64,000 nt of DNA from Pseudoalteromonas sp. MEBiC 03607 (GCF_004792295.1 NZ_SRRY01000001.1:1994501-2058500), one strand, 5' to 3'; positions 27,198 to 36,066 are shown, counted from the stretch's first letter. Notes: generated by a model from the sequence alone, not told the origin. Program-made: numbers and translations.

Positions 27198-27950
27198 TTA
27201 AAAGAGTTTAATGCAATACAAGGTGGCGACACCAATAAAGAGTGTCACGGTGACACTTAATAAAGTGCCCAGCATGACATATTCGGTGAGTTGTTTTTCG
27301 CTACTTTCTTTTAAATCACCAAAGCGAAAGATAGATTTTGCTGCCAGTAGAAAGCCCACACCGCCGTATTCACCCAGCAAGATAAAGCTCAACATTAATA
27401 CCCGCTCTAGCAAGCCAATAAAATGACCCGCGGCAGGAATACTGCCTTCATTGTTGATCTGGATATTGATTTTTTCTAGCATCATGCGAATAAACACAGA
27501 GCTTGGGTTAAGCACCAATAAATAAGCTGCAATAACAAACAAGGTATCGAGGGCAATCAGCTTTTGCCATGTTAAGCTATAAAATTCATTTTTATCGGTA
27601 AGCCAAACCGTTAGCATTACAATCACAACAAGGTGGGCTAGTTGGTCGAGTATAAAGGGCACCACGCCTTTATTTGAGTACGATTTTGCCAAGTCAATGA
27701 CATAGTGGCTCAGCATAATCGCCACAGTTGCTAACAATACCCGAGAGAACTCTTGCCAGCCGTAGGTGTATTCCCACAGTGTTAGCACAGCTAAAGAGGT
27801 CACGCCATGTGTTAATACGTGCAAGTAGAGTTTGCTGGCACGAAAGTGACGGTTGTTTCTATCATGCACCCAGCTCATTGGTTGCCAATAAAAGTCAGCA
27901 AGTAAGTGACCTAGTACTAACGCGGTGAGTAATAGAGCAAAACTGGTCAT
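27198..27950 (-). CDS. DUF3307 membrane protein
   Basis: A 250-residue protein with about seven hydrophobic segments. The start (LLLTALVLGHLLADFYWQP) and a following HVLTHGVTSLAVL are typical of DUF3307. The His/Asp in HLLADF and HVLTHG are conserved in the family. Its ATG overlaps the stop of the satD gene as ATGA (27947-27950), so translation is coupled. In streptococci SatD and the membrane protein SatE belong to one acid-tolerance operon; a parallel here is my inference. Function is not established. Confidence 0.82.
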   Translation of the reverse strand: MTSFALLLTALVLGHLLADFYWQPMSWVHDRNNRHFRASKLYLHVLTHGVTSLAVLTLWEYTYGWQEFSRVLLATVAIMLSHYVIDLAKSYSNKGVVPFILDQLAHLVVIVMLTVWLTDKNEFYSLTWQKLIALDTLFVIAAYLLVLNPSSVFIRMMLEKINIQINNEGSIPAAGHFIGLLERVLMLSFILLGEYGGVGFLLAAKSIFRFGDLKESSEKQLTEYVMLGTLLSVTVTLFIGVATLYCIKLF

Positions 27951-28561
27951 AACAATCCTTTGAGTGTGGTTTGGCTGTAATTTATAAAGCGCTCGATAAG
28001 TTGATAATGGGCTAGGTTGAGTAACTTAGTGACATTCTCTCGGCTGGTATTAAGCTCTTTGGCAAGCTCTGCATGGCTGTTATTTTCGACGGTTAAATAA
28101 TAAAACAGCGCATTGGCCTGCTTTTGACTCATTTTTTCAAGCAGGACTTCGACAAAAGCAATATTGAGCGCAAAGGCTTCTTCAAGGGTGTTATTTTCAA
28201 TATTTATCACCAAACGTTGCTGGCCGATGTTATCTAAGCCGCGACCTGATAAGGTATAAGCACTGCCTGTGGCTGTTTTTATATCGGCGCGGGGGTTGTC
28301 GAGTGAGCCAATAGCCAAACTTTGTCGTAGTTCGTAATTGGCTGCTTTCATCTGCAAATACAACAAGATGGCAGCATGACACACCAGCTCAGGCTCTGAT
28401 AGCTGTACTTGCAACGCATCACCTCGGTAAATGGTGAAGCTTGCATTAAAACGCTTGGCAACAAAGCGTAAGCTTTGATCAAGCTGATACAGCATGGCAT
28501 CGTATTCTTGTTGTGGAATTTTTTGTGATTTAATTAAATCACCACTGATCACCGCAATCAT
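27947..28561 (-). CDS. SatD family protein with C-terminal HTH
   Basis: A 204-residue protein. The N-terminal block VISGDLIKSQKI followed by FTIYRGDALQVQL and LRQSLAIGSLD matches the SatD family. The last 50 residues (NNSHAELAKELNTSRENVTKLLNLAHYQLIERFI) look like a helix-turn-helix, so it may bind DNA. Coupled to the DUF3307 gene. Three 18-bp palindromes phased at 28 bp lie directly upstream of its ATG and are candidate autoregulatory operators. Function not experimentally known to me for this group. Confidence 0.78.
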   Translation of the reverse strand: MIAVISGDLIKSQKIPQQEYDAMLYQLDQSLRFVAKRFNASFTIYRGDALQVQLSEPELVCHAAILLYLQMKAANYELRQSLAIGSLDNPRADIKTATGSAYTLSGRGLDNIGQQRLVINIENNTLEEAFALNIAFVEVLLEKMSQKQANALFYYLTVENNSHAELAKELNTSRENVTKLLNLAHYQLIERFINYSQTTLKGLL

Positions 28562-28579
28562 TATGATCCCTTAGATTAA

Positions 28580-28597
28580 GTAACTTAATTTAGTTAC
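28580..28597. promoter_or_regulatory. Palindromic operator 1 upstream of satD
   Basis: GTAACTTAATTTAGTTAC, an imperfect 18-bp palindrome with GTAAC/GTTAC ends. First of three copies at an exact 28-bp period in the satD-NYN divergent promoter region. Confidence 0.75.
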
Positions 28598-28607
28598 ATC
28601 GCGATAA

Positions 28608-28625
28608 GTAACCAAATTTGGTTAC
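28608..28625. promoter_or_regulatory. Palindromic operator 2 upstream of satD
   Basis: GTAACCAAATTTGGTTAC, a perfect 18-bp palindrome, 28 bp after the first copy. Confidence 0.85.
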
Positions 28626-28635
28626 TTTGTTTTAT

Positions 28636-28653
28636 GTAACCAATTTAGGTTAC
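28636..28653. promoter_or_regulatory. Palindromic operator 3 upstream of satD
   Basis: GTAACCAATTTAGGTTAC, a near-perfect palindrome, 28 bp after the second copy and 63 bp before the NYN gene start. Confidence 0.8.
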
Positions 28654-28716
28654 TTTTTCGTAAATATCAACCTAGATATGCTACAGTGAACACAAATCAC
28701 TAAAAACAGAATAATT

Positions 28717-29211
28717 ATGTCAGCAGTTGATAAGCCAAGAGTCGGTATCTTTGTAGATGTACAAAACATTTATTACACCTGTAAAGAAAGTTACAAGAAA
28801 AACTTTGATTACAATGCCTTTTGGGCACAGATGAGCGAACGCTACCAAATTGATTGTGCTATTGCGTATGCAATATACCGAGGTGACGAAAAGCAATCGC
28901 AGTTTCAAAATATCCTGCGCGCAATTGGTTTTGAGGTAAAACTAAAACCTTTTATTCAGCGCAGAGATGGTAGTGCAAAAGGGGACTGGGATGTTGGCAT
29001 TACCATTGATATGCTAGAGCATGCCAAGCAGCTTGATAGAATGGTATTACTTTCAGGTGATGGTGATTTTGCGTTATTGCTTGGTCACTTAGCGAATAAT
29101 TATCAGCTACCGTGTGATGTCTATGGAGCAGAGCACCTCACTGCCGATATTTTAAAGCAAGCCGCTGCTGAGTTTCACTGTATTGATGATTCACTGTTGT
29201 TATCAAGATAG
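28717..29211 (+). CDS. NYN domain protein (LabA/DUF88-like)
   Basis: A 164-residue protein consisting of one NYN domain, a PIN-like nuclease fold. Acidic active-site positions are seen in GIFVDVQNIYY, KGDWDVGITIDM, and VLLSGDGDFALLL, the standard pattern of the LabA subgroup. Members are proposed RNases in RNA processing; the target is unknown. It is divergent from satD-DUF3307 and shares the triple-operator region, so co-regulation is likely. ATG 28717 gives the full domain. Confidence 0.88.
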   Translation: MSAVDKPRVGIFVDVQNIYYTCKESYKKNFDYNAFWAQMSERYQIDCAIAYAIYRGDEKQSQFQNILRAIGFEVKLKPFIQRRDGSAKGDWDVGITIDMLEHAKQLDRMVLLSGDGDFALLLGHLANNYQLPCDVYGAEHLTADILKQAAAEFHCIDDSLLLSR

Positions 29212-29587
29212 AAAAAAATATTCCATTTTAAATAAAATGTTTAACTAAAGTATTATTTGCGCTAAGCTAATATTAGATACAATACTGAGTATATAAAAGC
29301 ACAGTAACATGGAGCTTTGTCGCTAATTTGCACTCAAAAAAGTAGCGAGAATAAGTTGAGAAGTGATTGCTGGACGATTTTTTATTTATTACTCTCGAAT
29401 AATGCTCTTTAGTTTCAAAGTGTTGTAGGTAAATTTTAAACTAATGTGCATTTTTATAAAAAAAGTAATGACAACGCTGTCATTTGTTGTGTAACATTAA
29501 ATCAACAAAGGTTGAGATCATTTCGCATTCTTAGAATAAAAATAATGCGATTTAAATAAAAACTAAACGAAGGCTAGGGGTCGTTAA
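29212..29587. other. Intergenic region with nagK promoter
   Basis: A 376-base AT-rich gap. No ORF supported. It contains a NagR-like palindrome at 29467-29484 and must hold the promoter of the nagK-nagA-nagX genes. I see no clear terminator for the NYN gene. Confidence 0.5.
29467..29484. promoter_or_regulatory. NagR-like operator upstream of nagK
   Basis: AATGACAACGCTGTCATT, an 18-bp palindrome with a central CG, the form expected for a LacI-family repressor. An almost identical site precedes nagB at 32880, and in Alteromonadales such sites are assigned to NagR to my knowledge. Confidence 0.75.
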
Positions 29588-30502
29588 ATGATGGCGAAGA
29601 GTGTGAGTGAGGACCAATTGTTTATTGGTATTGATGGTGGCGGAACAAAATGCCGAGCTACTATCTACTCTGTTAAGCAAGGTGTATTAGGAACCGGCCT
29701 TGGTGGCCCCGCGAACCCATTACATGGTTTAGAACGCACGCTTGAATCAATAATGGTCTCAACACAGTTAGCTCTTCGAGATGCTGGATTACCACTTGAG
29801 ACAGTTCATCAACTGTATGCTGGTTTGGGTCTGGCTGGTGTAAACCTACCTAGCTTGTACGACAAGATTATGGAATGGGACCATCCATTTAAACAAATGT
29901 TTCTCACCACCGATTTACATACTGCTTGTATTGGTGCACACGAAGGTAGCGATGGTGCGGTAATTATAACCGGAACTGGCTCATGTGGATTCTCTTGTGT
30001 TGCGGGTCATACCACAAACTATGGTGGTCATGGTTTTGCTCTTGGTGATAAGGGCAGTGGTGCATGGATGGGGCTTGAAGCTATAAAAAACGCATTACTT
30101 GATTTAGATGGTTTGGGTGAAAAAACAGAGTTAACAGATGTGATTTGTCAGCATTTCTCGGTGGATAATGCCATGGGGATTGTCGAGCAAATGTCAGGGC
30201 AGCCTTCGAGTAGTTTTGCCAAATTAGCACGTTATGTATTTGAAGCAGCAAAAAATAACGACCAAGTAGCGATTGAAATTGTTAAGGAAGGAGCTAATTA
30301 CGTCAGTAAATTAGCACACCGATTACTTGAAAATAACCCTCCACGTTTATCTATGATCGGTGGTTTAGCTGAACCATTAAACTGTTGGCTTGATGAAGAT
30401 ATAGCGAAAAGAGTTGAAGCGCCGATTCAACCACCCGAAATGGGCGCTGTGTATTTTGCTCAGCAATCTGTGCTTGAACAAAACCAAGAGGTAAGTTTGT
30501 AA
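29588..30502 (+). CDS. nagK: N-acetylglucosamine kinase NagK (BadF/BadG family)
   Basis: A 304-residue sugar kinase. The phosphate 1 motif FIGIDGGGTKCRATIY starts the protein, GAVIITGTGSCGFS is the phosphate 2 motif, and GGHGFALGDKGSGAWMG follows, all typical of the BadF/BadG/BcrA/BcrD ATPase family and eukaryotic-type NAGK. It phosphorylates intracellular GlcNAc to GlcNAc-6-P. First of the nag genes; its stop overlaps the nagA ATG (TAATG). A NagR-like operator lies 100 bases upstream. No phosphotransferase transporter is in the window, which fits a kinase-based pathway. Confidence 0.92.
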   Translation: MMAKSVSEDQLFIGIDGGGTKCRATIYSVKQGVLGTGLGGPANPLHGLERTLESIMVSTQLALRDAGLPLETVHQLYAGLGLAGVNLPSLYDKIMEWDHPFKQMFLTTDLHTACIGAHEGSDGAVIITGTGSCGFSCVAGHTTNYGGHGFALGDKGSGAWMGLEAIKNALLDLDGLGEKTELTDVICQHFSVDNAMGIVEQMSGQPSSSFAKLARYVFEAAKNNDQVAIEIVKEGANYVSKLAHRLLENNPPRLSMIGGLAEPLNCWLDEDIAKRVEAPIQPPEMGAVYFAQQSVLEQNQEVSL

Positions 30503-31614
30503 TGACGATTTATCATGCAAGTAAATTGTTTACCGGTGACGAATTTTTATCTGACGTATATTTTAGCGTCGACAATGGCGTGTTTAAGCGTGTTGAAGCA
30601 CATGCTGATGCCGTTGCATTAACGGGTTTAGTCGCGCCAGGTTTTATTGATGTACAAGTGAATGGCGGTGGTGGGGCGTTTTTTAACGCTGAACAAACAC
30701 CAGATTGTTTAGATAAAATAGCCAAAGCACATGGTCAGTTTGGTTCAACAGCGATTATGCCAACGCTGATTACCGACAAAGTCGAAGTCATGGCAAAAGC
30801 CGCAGATGCCACTGCACAAGCAATTGCTGAAGGGATCCCGGGCGTTATGGGCGTACACTTCGAAGGACCGCACCTTTCATTAGGGAAAAAAGGCACCCAT
30901 AGCGAGCAGTTTATTCGCCCAATCACAGAGCAAGAATTTGCGATTTATGCACGCCAAGATCTAGGCATTAAAATGGTTACCTTAGCGCCTGAGAATGTTA
31001 GTGCTGATGATATTGAGCGCCTAGTTGAGTGTGGCGTAAAGGTATCTATTGGCCACACTAATGCGGATTTTGCGACTACCAATGCTGCACTTGCGGCAGG
31101 AGCTGATGGATTCACCCATTTATTTAATGCGATGTCAGCGTTTACATCTCGAGAGCCGGGTGTTGTTGGTGCTGCACTTTGGGATGATAACAGCTGGTGC
31201 GGCTTAATTGTTGATGGTCATCATGTGCACCCTTCATCAGCAAAATTAGCAATTCGCAGCAAACAGCGCGGAAAAATTATGTTAGTCACAGATGCAATGC
31301 CACCTGTGGGTACTGACGATATGGAGTTTGATTTCTTTGATGGTCGTAAAGTTATTCGTACTGGCGATCGATTAAATTCAACTACTGGTGAATTAGCAGG
31401 TAGCGTACTTGATATGGCAAGTGCGGTGCGTAACACAGTGAACACATTGGATGTTAGCCTTGCTGAGAGCTTACGAATGGCATCACTTTATCCTGCACAA
31501 TATTTAGGTTTACATAAAAAAGGTCGCTTGCTGAGCGGTTTTGATGCTGATTTTGTTGTGCTAGATGATAATCAATATGTAAAAGCGACATATATAGCTG
31601 GTAAAGCTTTGTAA
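30502..31614 (+). CDS. nagA: N-acetylglucosamine-6-phosphate deacetylase NagA
   Basis: A 370-residue amidohydrolase that makes GlcN-6-P and acetate. PGFIDVQVNGGGG begins the barrel, GVHFEGPHLSLGKKGTHS carries the metal Glu, and VSIGHTNADF and FTHLFNAMSA supply His ligands; LVTDAMPPVG has the catalytic Asp. Length is near E. coli NagA (382). It overlaps nagK by one base. A hairpin terminator follows, leaving nagX on a partly separate transcript. Confidence 0.95.
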   Translation: MTIYHASKLFTGDEFLSDVYFSVDNGVFKRVEAHADAVALTGLVAPGFIDVQVNGGGGAFFNAEQTPDCLDKIAKAHGQFGSTAIMPTLITDKVEVMAKAADATAQAIAEGIPGVMGVHFEGPHLSLGKKGTHSEQFIRPITEQEFAIYARQDLGIKMVTLAPENVSADDIERLVECGVKVSIGHTNADFATTNAALAAGADGFTHLFNAMSAFTSREPGVVGAALWDDNSWCGLIVDGHHVHPSSAKLAIRSKQRGKIMLVTDAMPPVGTDDMEFDFFDGRKVIRTGDRLNSTTGELAGSVLDMASAVRNTVNTLDVSLAESLRMASLYPAQYLGLHKKGRLLSGFDADFVVLDDNQYVKATYIAGKAL

Positions 31615-31632
31615 GAACTTCCCTGGAAAAAT

Positions 31633-31659
31633 CCCCGCTGAAGTATCGCGGGGCTTTTT
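31633..31659 (+). terminator. Terminator between nagA and nagX
   Basis: CCCCGC (31633-31638) pairs with GCGGGG (31648-31653), followed by CTTTTTG. Only 17 bases remain before the nagX start, so read-through probably provides nagX expression. Confidence 0.75.
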
Positions 31660-31675
31660 GTATTAAAGGTAAACA

Positions 31676-32806
31676 ATGACAACAACACAACCAACAAGAA
31701 AACGATTGGCATCGCTGGATGCACTGCGCGGCATGGATATGTTTTGGATATTAGGTGGACAGTCACTATTTGCAGCACTATTCGTTTTAACTGGCTGGAC
31801 TGGCTGGAAAGTTTTTGAAGCGCACACAGTGCATAGTGTTTGGCATGGCTTCACATTTTACGATCTGATTTTCCCATTATTCATATTCTTATCGGGTGTG
31901 GCGATGGGGCTAGCCCCCAAACGCATTGACCATTTACCGTTTGATGAGCGCAAAGTGTATTACCGCAAGGCGGGTAAGCGTCTTTTGCTATTGTGCTTAT
32001 TAGGTATTTTGTATAACCACGGCTGGGGCACAGGGATGCCAATGGCGTTGGATGAAATTCGTTATGTCAGTGTGCTTGGACGTATCGCTATTGCATGGTT
32101 TTTCTGTGCAATGTTGGTTTGGCACACTAGTTTGCGAACACAAATTATTACTGCAGGTGCTATTTTAGTGGCTTATTGGTTACTGCTTTGTTTTGTGCCA
32201 GTGCCGGGTGGCAGTGCTGGCGACCTTTCGGCTGCAGGTAGTTGGAATGCATGGTTTGATGCGCACTTACTACCGGGTATTAGTTATCAAAACCGTGTGG
32301 TGGACCCTGAAGGTGTATTGTCGAATATACCAGCGATTGTTAATGCATTGATGGGCGTGTTTGCAGGGCAATTAGTTGCTCGTGCTCAGCAAATTGGCGA
32401 GTGGAAAATGACCGCATTACTGTTCGCCGCAGGGGCGGTAAGTGTATGTTTAGGTTGGTTATGGGATTTACAGTTCCCAGTCAACAAAGAACTTTGGACC
32501 AGCTCATTTGTGCTTGTAACCGTTGGCTGGAGTGCCATATTGCTCGCCGTATTTTATGCACTGGTGGATATTCTGCCAGGGCAACGCGCCGCGTATCCCT
32601 TTGTGATCATAGGTGCAAACTCAATTATTATTTATTTAGCGTCAAGTCTAGTGAATTGGGGTTATGTAAGCCAAAGCGTATTTGGTGGGGTGGTTCGAGC
32701 TGTGCCAGAGGCATGGCAACCTCTGATGGCGGTGATTGCGTTATTAGCAGTACAAATGCTGGTATTACATTGGATGTATCGCCGTAAGATCTTTGTTAGT
32801 GTTTGA
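31676..32806 (+). CDS. nagX: NagX, DUF5009/HGSNAT-like membrane acyltransferase
   Basis: A 376-residue polytopic membrane protein with about ten hydrophobic segments. It starts with RLASLDALRGMDMFWILGG, the hallmark of the DUF5009/DUF1624 group related to heparan-alpha-glucosaminide N-acetyltransferase. Location beside nagK/nagA identifies it as NagX, a proposed inner-membrane component of chitin-sugar use in Alteromonadales. AAAGG precedes ATG 31676. Its exact role, transport or acetyl transfer, is not known. Confidence 0.85.
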   Translation: MTTTQPTRKRLASLDALRGMDMFWILGGQSLFAALFVLTGWTGWKVFEAHTVHSVWHGFTFYDLIFPLFIFLSGVAMGLAPKRIDHLPFDERKVYYRKAGKRLLLLCLLGILYNHGWGTGMPMALDEIRYVSVLGRIAIAWFFCAMLVWHTSLRTQIITAGAILVAYWLLLCFVPVPGGSAGDLSAAGSWNAWFDAHLLPGISYQNRVVDPEGVLSNIPAIVNALMGVFAGQLVARAQQIGEWKMTALLFAAGAVSVCLGWLWDLQFPVNKELWTSSFVLVTVGWSAILLAVFYALVDILPGQRAAYPFVIIGANSIIIYLASSLVNWGYVSQSVFGGVVRAVPEAWQPLMAVIALLAVQMLVLHWMYRRKIFVSV

Positions 32807-32879
32807 TAATTATTAAACACTAACAAAAAGAGTAATTTTTTATTCACTTTTACTTTACAAAGATAAGACTAAAAGTGAT

Positions 32880-32897
32880 AATGACAGCGTTGTCATA
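32880..32897. promoter_or_regulatory. NagR-like operator upstream of nagB
   Basis: AATGACAGCGTTGTCATA, matching the nagK-upstream site in 14-15 of 18 positions with the same CG centre. It suggests that nagB has its own regulated promoter after nagX. Confidence 0.75.
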
Positions 32898-32937
32898 ATG
32901 GTTTTAACTACTGTAATGTATCCTGGCAGTGGTTAGT

Positions 32938-32976
32938 CTAAAACCCAACTCGATTGCACGTGGGGTTGGGTTTTAG
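32938..32976 (+). terminator. Hairpin in nagX-nagB gap
   Basis: CTAAAACCCAAC and GTTGGGTTTTAG are 12-base arms around a 15-base loop; a T run follows about 8 bases on. It lies after the operator and before nagB, so it could end nagX transcripts or act in the nagB leader. Confidence 0.6.
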
Positions 32977-33015
32977 AGCCATTTTTTTCAATTTAAATAA
33001 TTAGAGCTAATCGAT

Positions 33016-33810
33016 ATGCAAATAGTAATTCTTGATGATGCAGCCCAAGTTGCAGCGTATGGTGCTAACATCTTTGCTAAACAACTATTAAAAAAACCTG
33101 CATCAGTACTAGGCCTTGCAACTGGTTCAACGCCGGTTGCTTTATATCAAGAGCTGATTGCTAAAAATAAAGCTGGCGAGATTTCGTTTAGCCAAGCGAC
33201 AACATTTAATTTAGATGAGTATTTAGGTTTAACTGGCGAACATCCACAAAGTTACCGCTACTTTATGAATGAACAGCTATTTAACCATGTAGATATCGAT
33301 AAACAGAACACCCATGTACCGCCGGGTGATGCAGTAAATCCGCTTGTTGCTTGCACTGAATATGAACAAAAAATCACAGCAGCTGGTGGTGTTGATATAC
33401 AGCTACTTGGTATTGGCCGTAATGGTCATATTGGCTTTAACGAACCTTCTTCAGGTTTGACATCACGCACCCGAGTTAAAACACTGACAAAAGCGACGAT
33501 TGAAGACAATGCGCGATTTTTTGCAGAAGGCGAATATCAACCGCATTTATCAATCACTATGGGTATTGGTACTATTTTAGAAGCCAAAAAAGTAGTGCTT
33601 TTAGCAACCGGTGCAAGTAAAGCTGATGCCATTCACGCCATGGTAGAAGGCCCGTTAATGGCCAAATGCCCAGCTTCGGCTCTGCAACTTCATAAAGATG
33701 CTGTGATCATCATTGATAAAGCTGCCGCAAGTAAATTAGAAGATTTAGAGTTCTATCAGCATATTGAAGCTGAGAACCAAAAACTACAAGCGCACCTCGC
33801 GACCTTGTAA
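33016..33810 (+). CDS. nagB: Glucosamine-6-phosphate deaminase NagB
   Basis: A 264-residue isomerase/deaminase (E. coli 266), turning GlcN-6-P into fructose-6-P and ammonia. [16 protein letters not shown] binds phosphate, FNLDEYLGL contains the catalytic Asp, and [16 protein letters not shown] has the His/Glu active site. This is the classical hexameric NagB type, not the SIS-domain NagB-II found in many Shewanella. Own promoter likely from the NagR-like operator at 32880. Terminator follows. Confidence 0.96.
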   Translation: MQIVILDDAAQVAAYGANIFAKQLLKKPASVLGLATGSTPVALYQELIAKNKAGEISFSQATTFNLDEYLGLTGEHPQSYRYFMNEQLFNHVDIDKQNTHVPPGDAVNPLVACTEYEQKITAAGGVDIQLLGIGRNGHIGFNEPSSGLTSRTRVKTLTKATIEDNARFFAEGEYQPHLSITMGIGTILEAKKVVLLATGASKADAIHAMVEGPLMAKCPASALQLHKDAVIIIDKAAASKLEDLEFYQHIEAENQKLQAHLATL

Positions 33811-33826
33811 AATTGTGAGAGAGAAT

Positions 33827-33852
33827 AAAAAAGCCCTGGTTGGGCTTTTTTT
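33827..33852 (+). terminator. nagB terminator
   Basis: AAAAGCCC (33829-33836) pairs with GGGCTTTT (33842-33849), followed by TTT. Confidence 0.9.
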
Positions 33853-33924
33853 ATGCCTGTAATAAATTGGGTTTATCATCAGCTTATGGTAGTTTTAGCT
33901 AGTAAACTATTTTCAAGGAACGCC

Positions 33925-34842
33925 ATGCTGAATTACTCTCAAATGCCATTGGATCGTGCATCAAATCGCCGTAAAGATCCTAAGTGGTTAAAGGCTCAAA
34001 TGAATTCTCAGAGTCGCTGGTTATTGGTCAATAACAATCAAAGTTTATTTGTTAAAGACAGTCCTGAAGTGTGTTATTTACGCTTATCTCAAGTCGATCA
34101 CCTCGATTTATCAAAAGGCATTTTATTGGGGTTAGACGACGATAATGTGGCTCACTTTGCTTTAGATGTCAGCCATGAACCAGACTCACTCATTGAGCCT
34201 ATGCTCAATGGCGCTGAGTTTGTTGATATTCGCAAGTTAGGCCCACAAGTTGAGCTTAAACAAGGGTCTATTGCGGCACTGGCAAGGGGCTTATGTTTTT
34301 GGCACGCAACACACCGTTTTTGTGGGCGTTGTGGTCATGAAAATAATATGGTTGAAGCAGGGCATTCGCGTTTATGTGAAAACCAAACTTGCCAGCATCA
34401 AACTTTTCCGCGTACCGATCCTGCCGTGATTATGATCGTGACTAAAACCTTTTCAGACGGAGTTGAGCGCTGCTTGCTAGGCCGTCAAGCAAGCTGGCCA
34501 GAAGGCGTTTTTTCAACACTTGCGGGCTTTGTTGACCCAGGTGAAACACTAGAGCAAGCCGTGGCTCGCGAAGTTATGGAAGAAGCTGGTGTTGCGGTGA
34601 CAGATATTCAATATATCGCTTCACAGCCTTGGCCTTTTCCATCATCAATTATGTTTGGCTTTATGGCCACAGCGGTTTCAGAAGATATTCAGGTAGATAA
34701 AGACGAGTTGGATGACGCAAGATGGTTTAGCCGCGCTGAACTTAATGAATTTGGCCAATGGCATGAGCAGGGCAGTCATCTTAAACTAACCCGACAAGAT
34801 TCTATTTCTCGATTTTTGGTTGAGCACTGGCGCAACCTGTAA
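33925..34842 (+). CDS. nudC: NAD(+)/NADH pyrophosphatase NudC
   Basis: A 305-residue Nudix hydrolase; family members cleave NADH to NMNH and AMP and remove the NAD cap from RNA. The zinc ribbon FCGRCGHENN...CENQTC has the four Cys. The Nudix box GFVDPGETLEQAVAREVMEEAG is complete, and SQPWPFPSSIM is the NudC specificity motif (SQPWPFPxS). ATG 33925 has AAGGAA at good spacing; the upstream extension of the frame overlaps the nagB terminator and is rejected. E. coli NudC is 257; the extra length is N-terminal. Confidence 0.93.
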   Translation: MLNYSQMPLDRASNRRKDPKWLKAQMNSQSRWLLVNNNQSLFVKDSPEVCYLRLSQVDHLDLSKGILLGLDDDNVAHFALDVSHEPDSLIEPMLNGAEFVDIRKLGPQVELKQGSIAALARGLCFWHATHRFCGRCGHENNMVEAGHSRLCENQTCQHQTFPRTDPAVIMIVTKTFSDGVERCLLGRQASWPEGVFSTLAGFVDPGETLEQAVAREVMEEAGVAVTDIQYIASQPWPFPSSIMFGFMATAVSEDIQVDKDELDDARWFSRAELNEFGQWHEQGSHLKLTRQDSISRFLVEHWRNL

Positions 34843-34861
34843 AGTACAGCTTGGATAAATT

Positions 34862-36040
34862 ATGACAAAGACAAATAAAAATACCCAAATCGTCTCTGCA
34901 GGGCGTAAAAAAGCGTACACACAAGGGGTTGTGAACCCTGTGGTACAACGTGCATCAACTGTGGTATTCGATTCAGTGGCTGATTTAAAAGCTGCGGCGA
35001 AGAAGCGAGGCGACAAAACGTTATTCTATGGCCGTCGTGGTACGACGACACATTTTGCTTTGCAAGAAGCGATTGCTGAACTTGAGGGTGGTGAAGGCTG
35101 TGCGCTTTACCCATCAGGTGCGGCTGCAATAAGCAATGCGCTGTTATCGTTTGTGAAAACGGGCGATCATATTTTAATGGTGGATACTGCCTACGAACCT
35201 ACCCGGGATTTTTGTGACAAAATACTGGCTGGATTAGGGATTGAAACAACCTATTACCCGCCGGGAATTGGTGCAGGGATTAGTGAACTTATTAAAGAGA
35301 ACACGCGCGTATTGTTTTTAGAATCACCGGGCTCAATCACCATGGAAGTGCAAGATGTGCCAGCCATGGTTGCTAAGGCAAATGAGCGCGGTGTTATGAC
35401 TATGTTAGATAACACCTGGGGTAATGGCCTGCATTTTAGACCGCTTGAGCATGGTGTTGATATTAGTATTCAAGCTGCTACAAAATACATTGTTGGTCAT
35501 TCAGATGTGATGATGGGGGTGGCGGTCGCCAATAAAAAGTATTGGCCAACCCTTCGAGAAAATTCATACCTACTTGGTCAATGTACTTCTGCGGATGATG
35601 CCTATTTAGCGCTACGTGGTCTACGTACTATGGCTGTGCGTTTAAAACAGCATGAACAAGCAGCCATTGAAGTGGCTAAATGGCTTGAAACACATCCATT
35701 GGTTGATCATATTCGCCATCCGGCCTTTGCAACGTGTCCGGGTCATGAGTTCTTTAAACGAGACTTTGATGGCAGTAATGGCTTATTTTCATTTGTAATG
35801 AAGCAAGGTAATCAACAAGCGATTGATGCGTTTTTAGATAGCCTGCACCATTTTAAAATGGGCTTTTCTTGGGGCGGTTATGAGAGCTTAGTCACGGCAA
35901 ACCTGAGCATGAAAGGGCTTCGCTCAGAAACGGGTTGGTCGCAAGGTCCAGTGATAAGACTTCACATTGGCCTTGAAGATGTAGCAGATTTACTAGCCGA
36001 CCTTGATCAAGCACTGGCTGTGTACGAGAGCCACCTTTAG
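34862..36040 (+). CDS. metC: Cystathionine beta-lyase MetC
   Basis: A 392-residue PLP enzyme (E. coli MetC 395) that cleaves cystathionine to homocysteine, ammonia and pyruvate in methionine synthesis. The block YGRRGTTTHFALQEAIAELEGG binds PLP phosphate, DNTWGNGLHF has the PLP-pairing Asp, and QAATKYIVGHSDVMMG holds the Schiff-base Lys. The TW in DNTWG fits beta-lyase over gamma-synthase. Likely expressed with nudC, 19 bases apart; terminator follows. Confidence 0.93.
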   Translation: MTKTNKNTQIVSAGRKKAYTQGVVNPVVQRASTVVFDSVADLKAAAKKRGDKTLFYGRRGTTTHFALQEAIAELEGGEGCALYPSGAAAISNALLSFVKTGDHILMVDTAYEPTRDFCDKILAGLGIETTYYPPGIGAGISELIKENTRVLFLESPGSITMEVQDVPAMVAKANERGVMTMLDNTWGNGLHFRPLEHGVDISIQAATKYIVGHSDVMMGVAVANKKYWPTLRENSYLLGQCTSADDAYLALRGLRTMAVRLKQHEQAAIEVAKWLETHPLVDHIRHPAFATCPGHEFFKRDFDGSNGLFSFVMKQGNQQAIDAFLDSLHHFKMGFSWGGYESLVTANLSMKGLRSETGWSQGPVIRLHIGLEDVADLLADLDQALAVYESHL

Positions 36041-36066
36041 GTAAAAGGTATATACTTTGTTACATA

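Noticed and set aside
28580..28653. 28-bp period considered as a CRISPR with 28-base repeats or as replication iterons
   Set aside because: Only the palindromic 18-base cores are conserved, there are just three, and the position is a divergent promoter of a chromosomal gene pair.
32401..32787. 128-residue frame inside nagX
   Set aside because: It is a shifted-frame shadow of a well-supported membrane protein gene.
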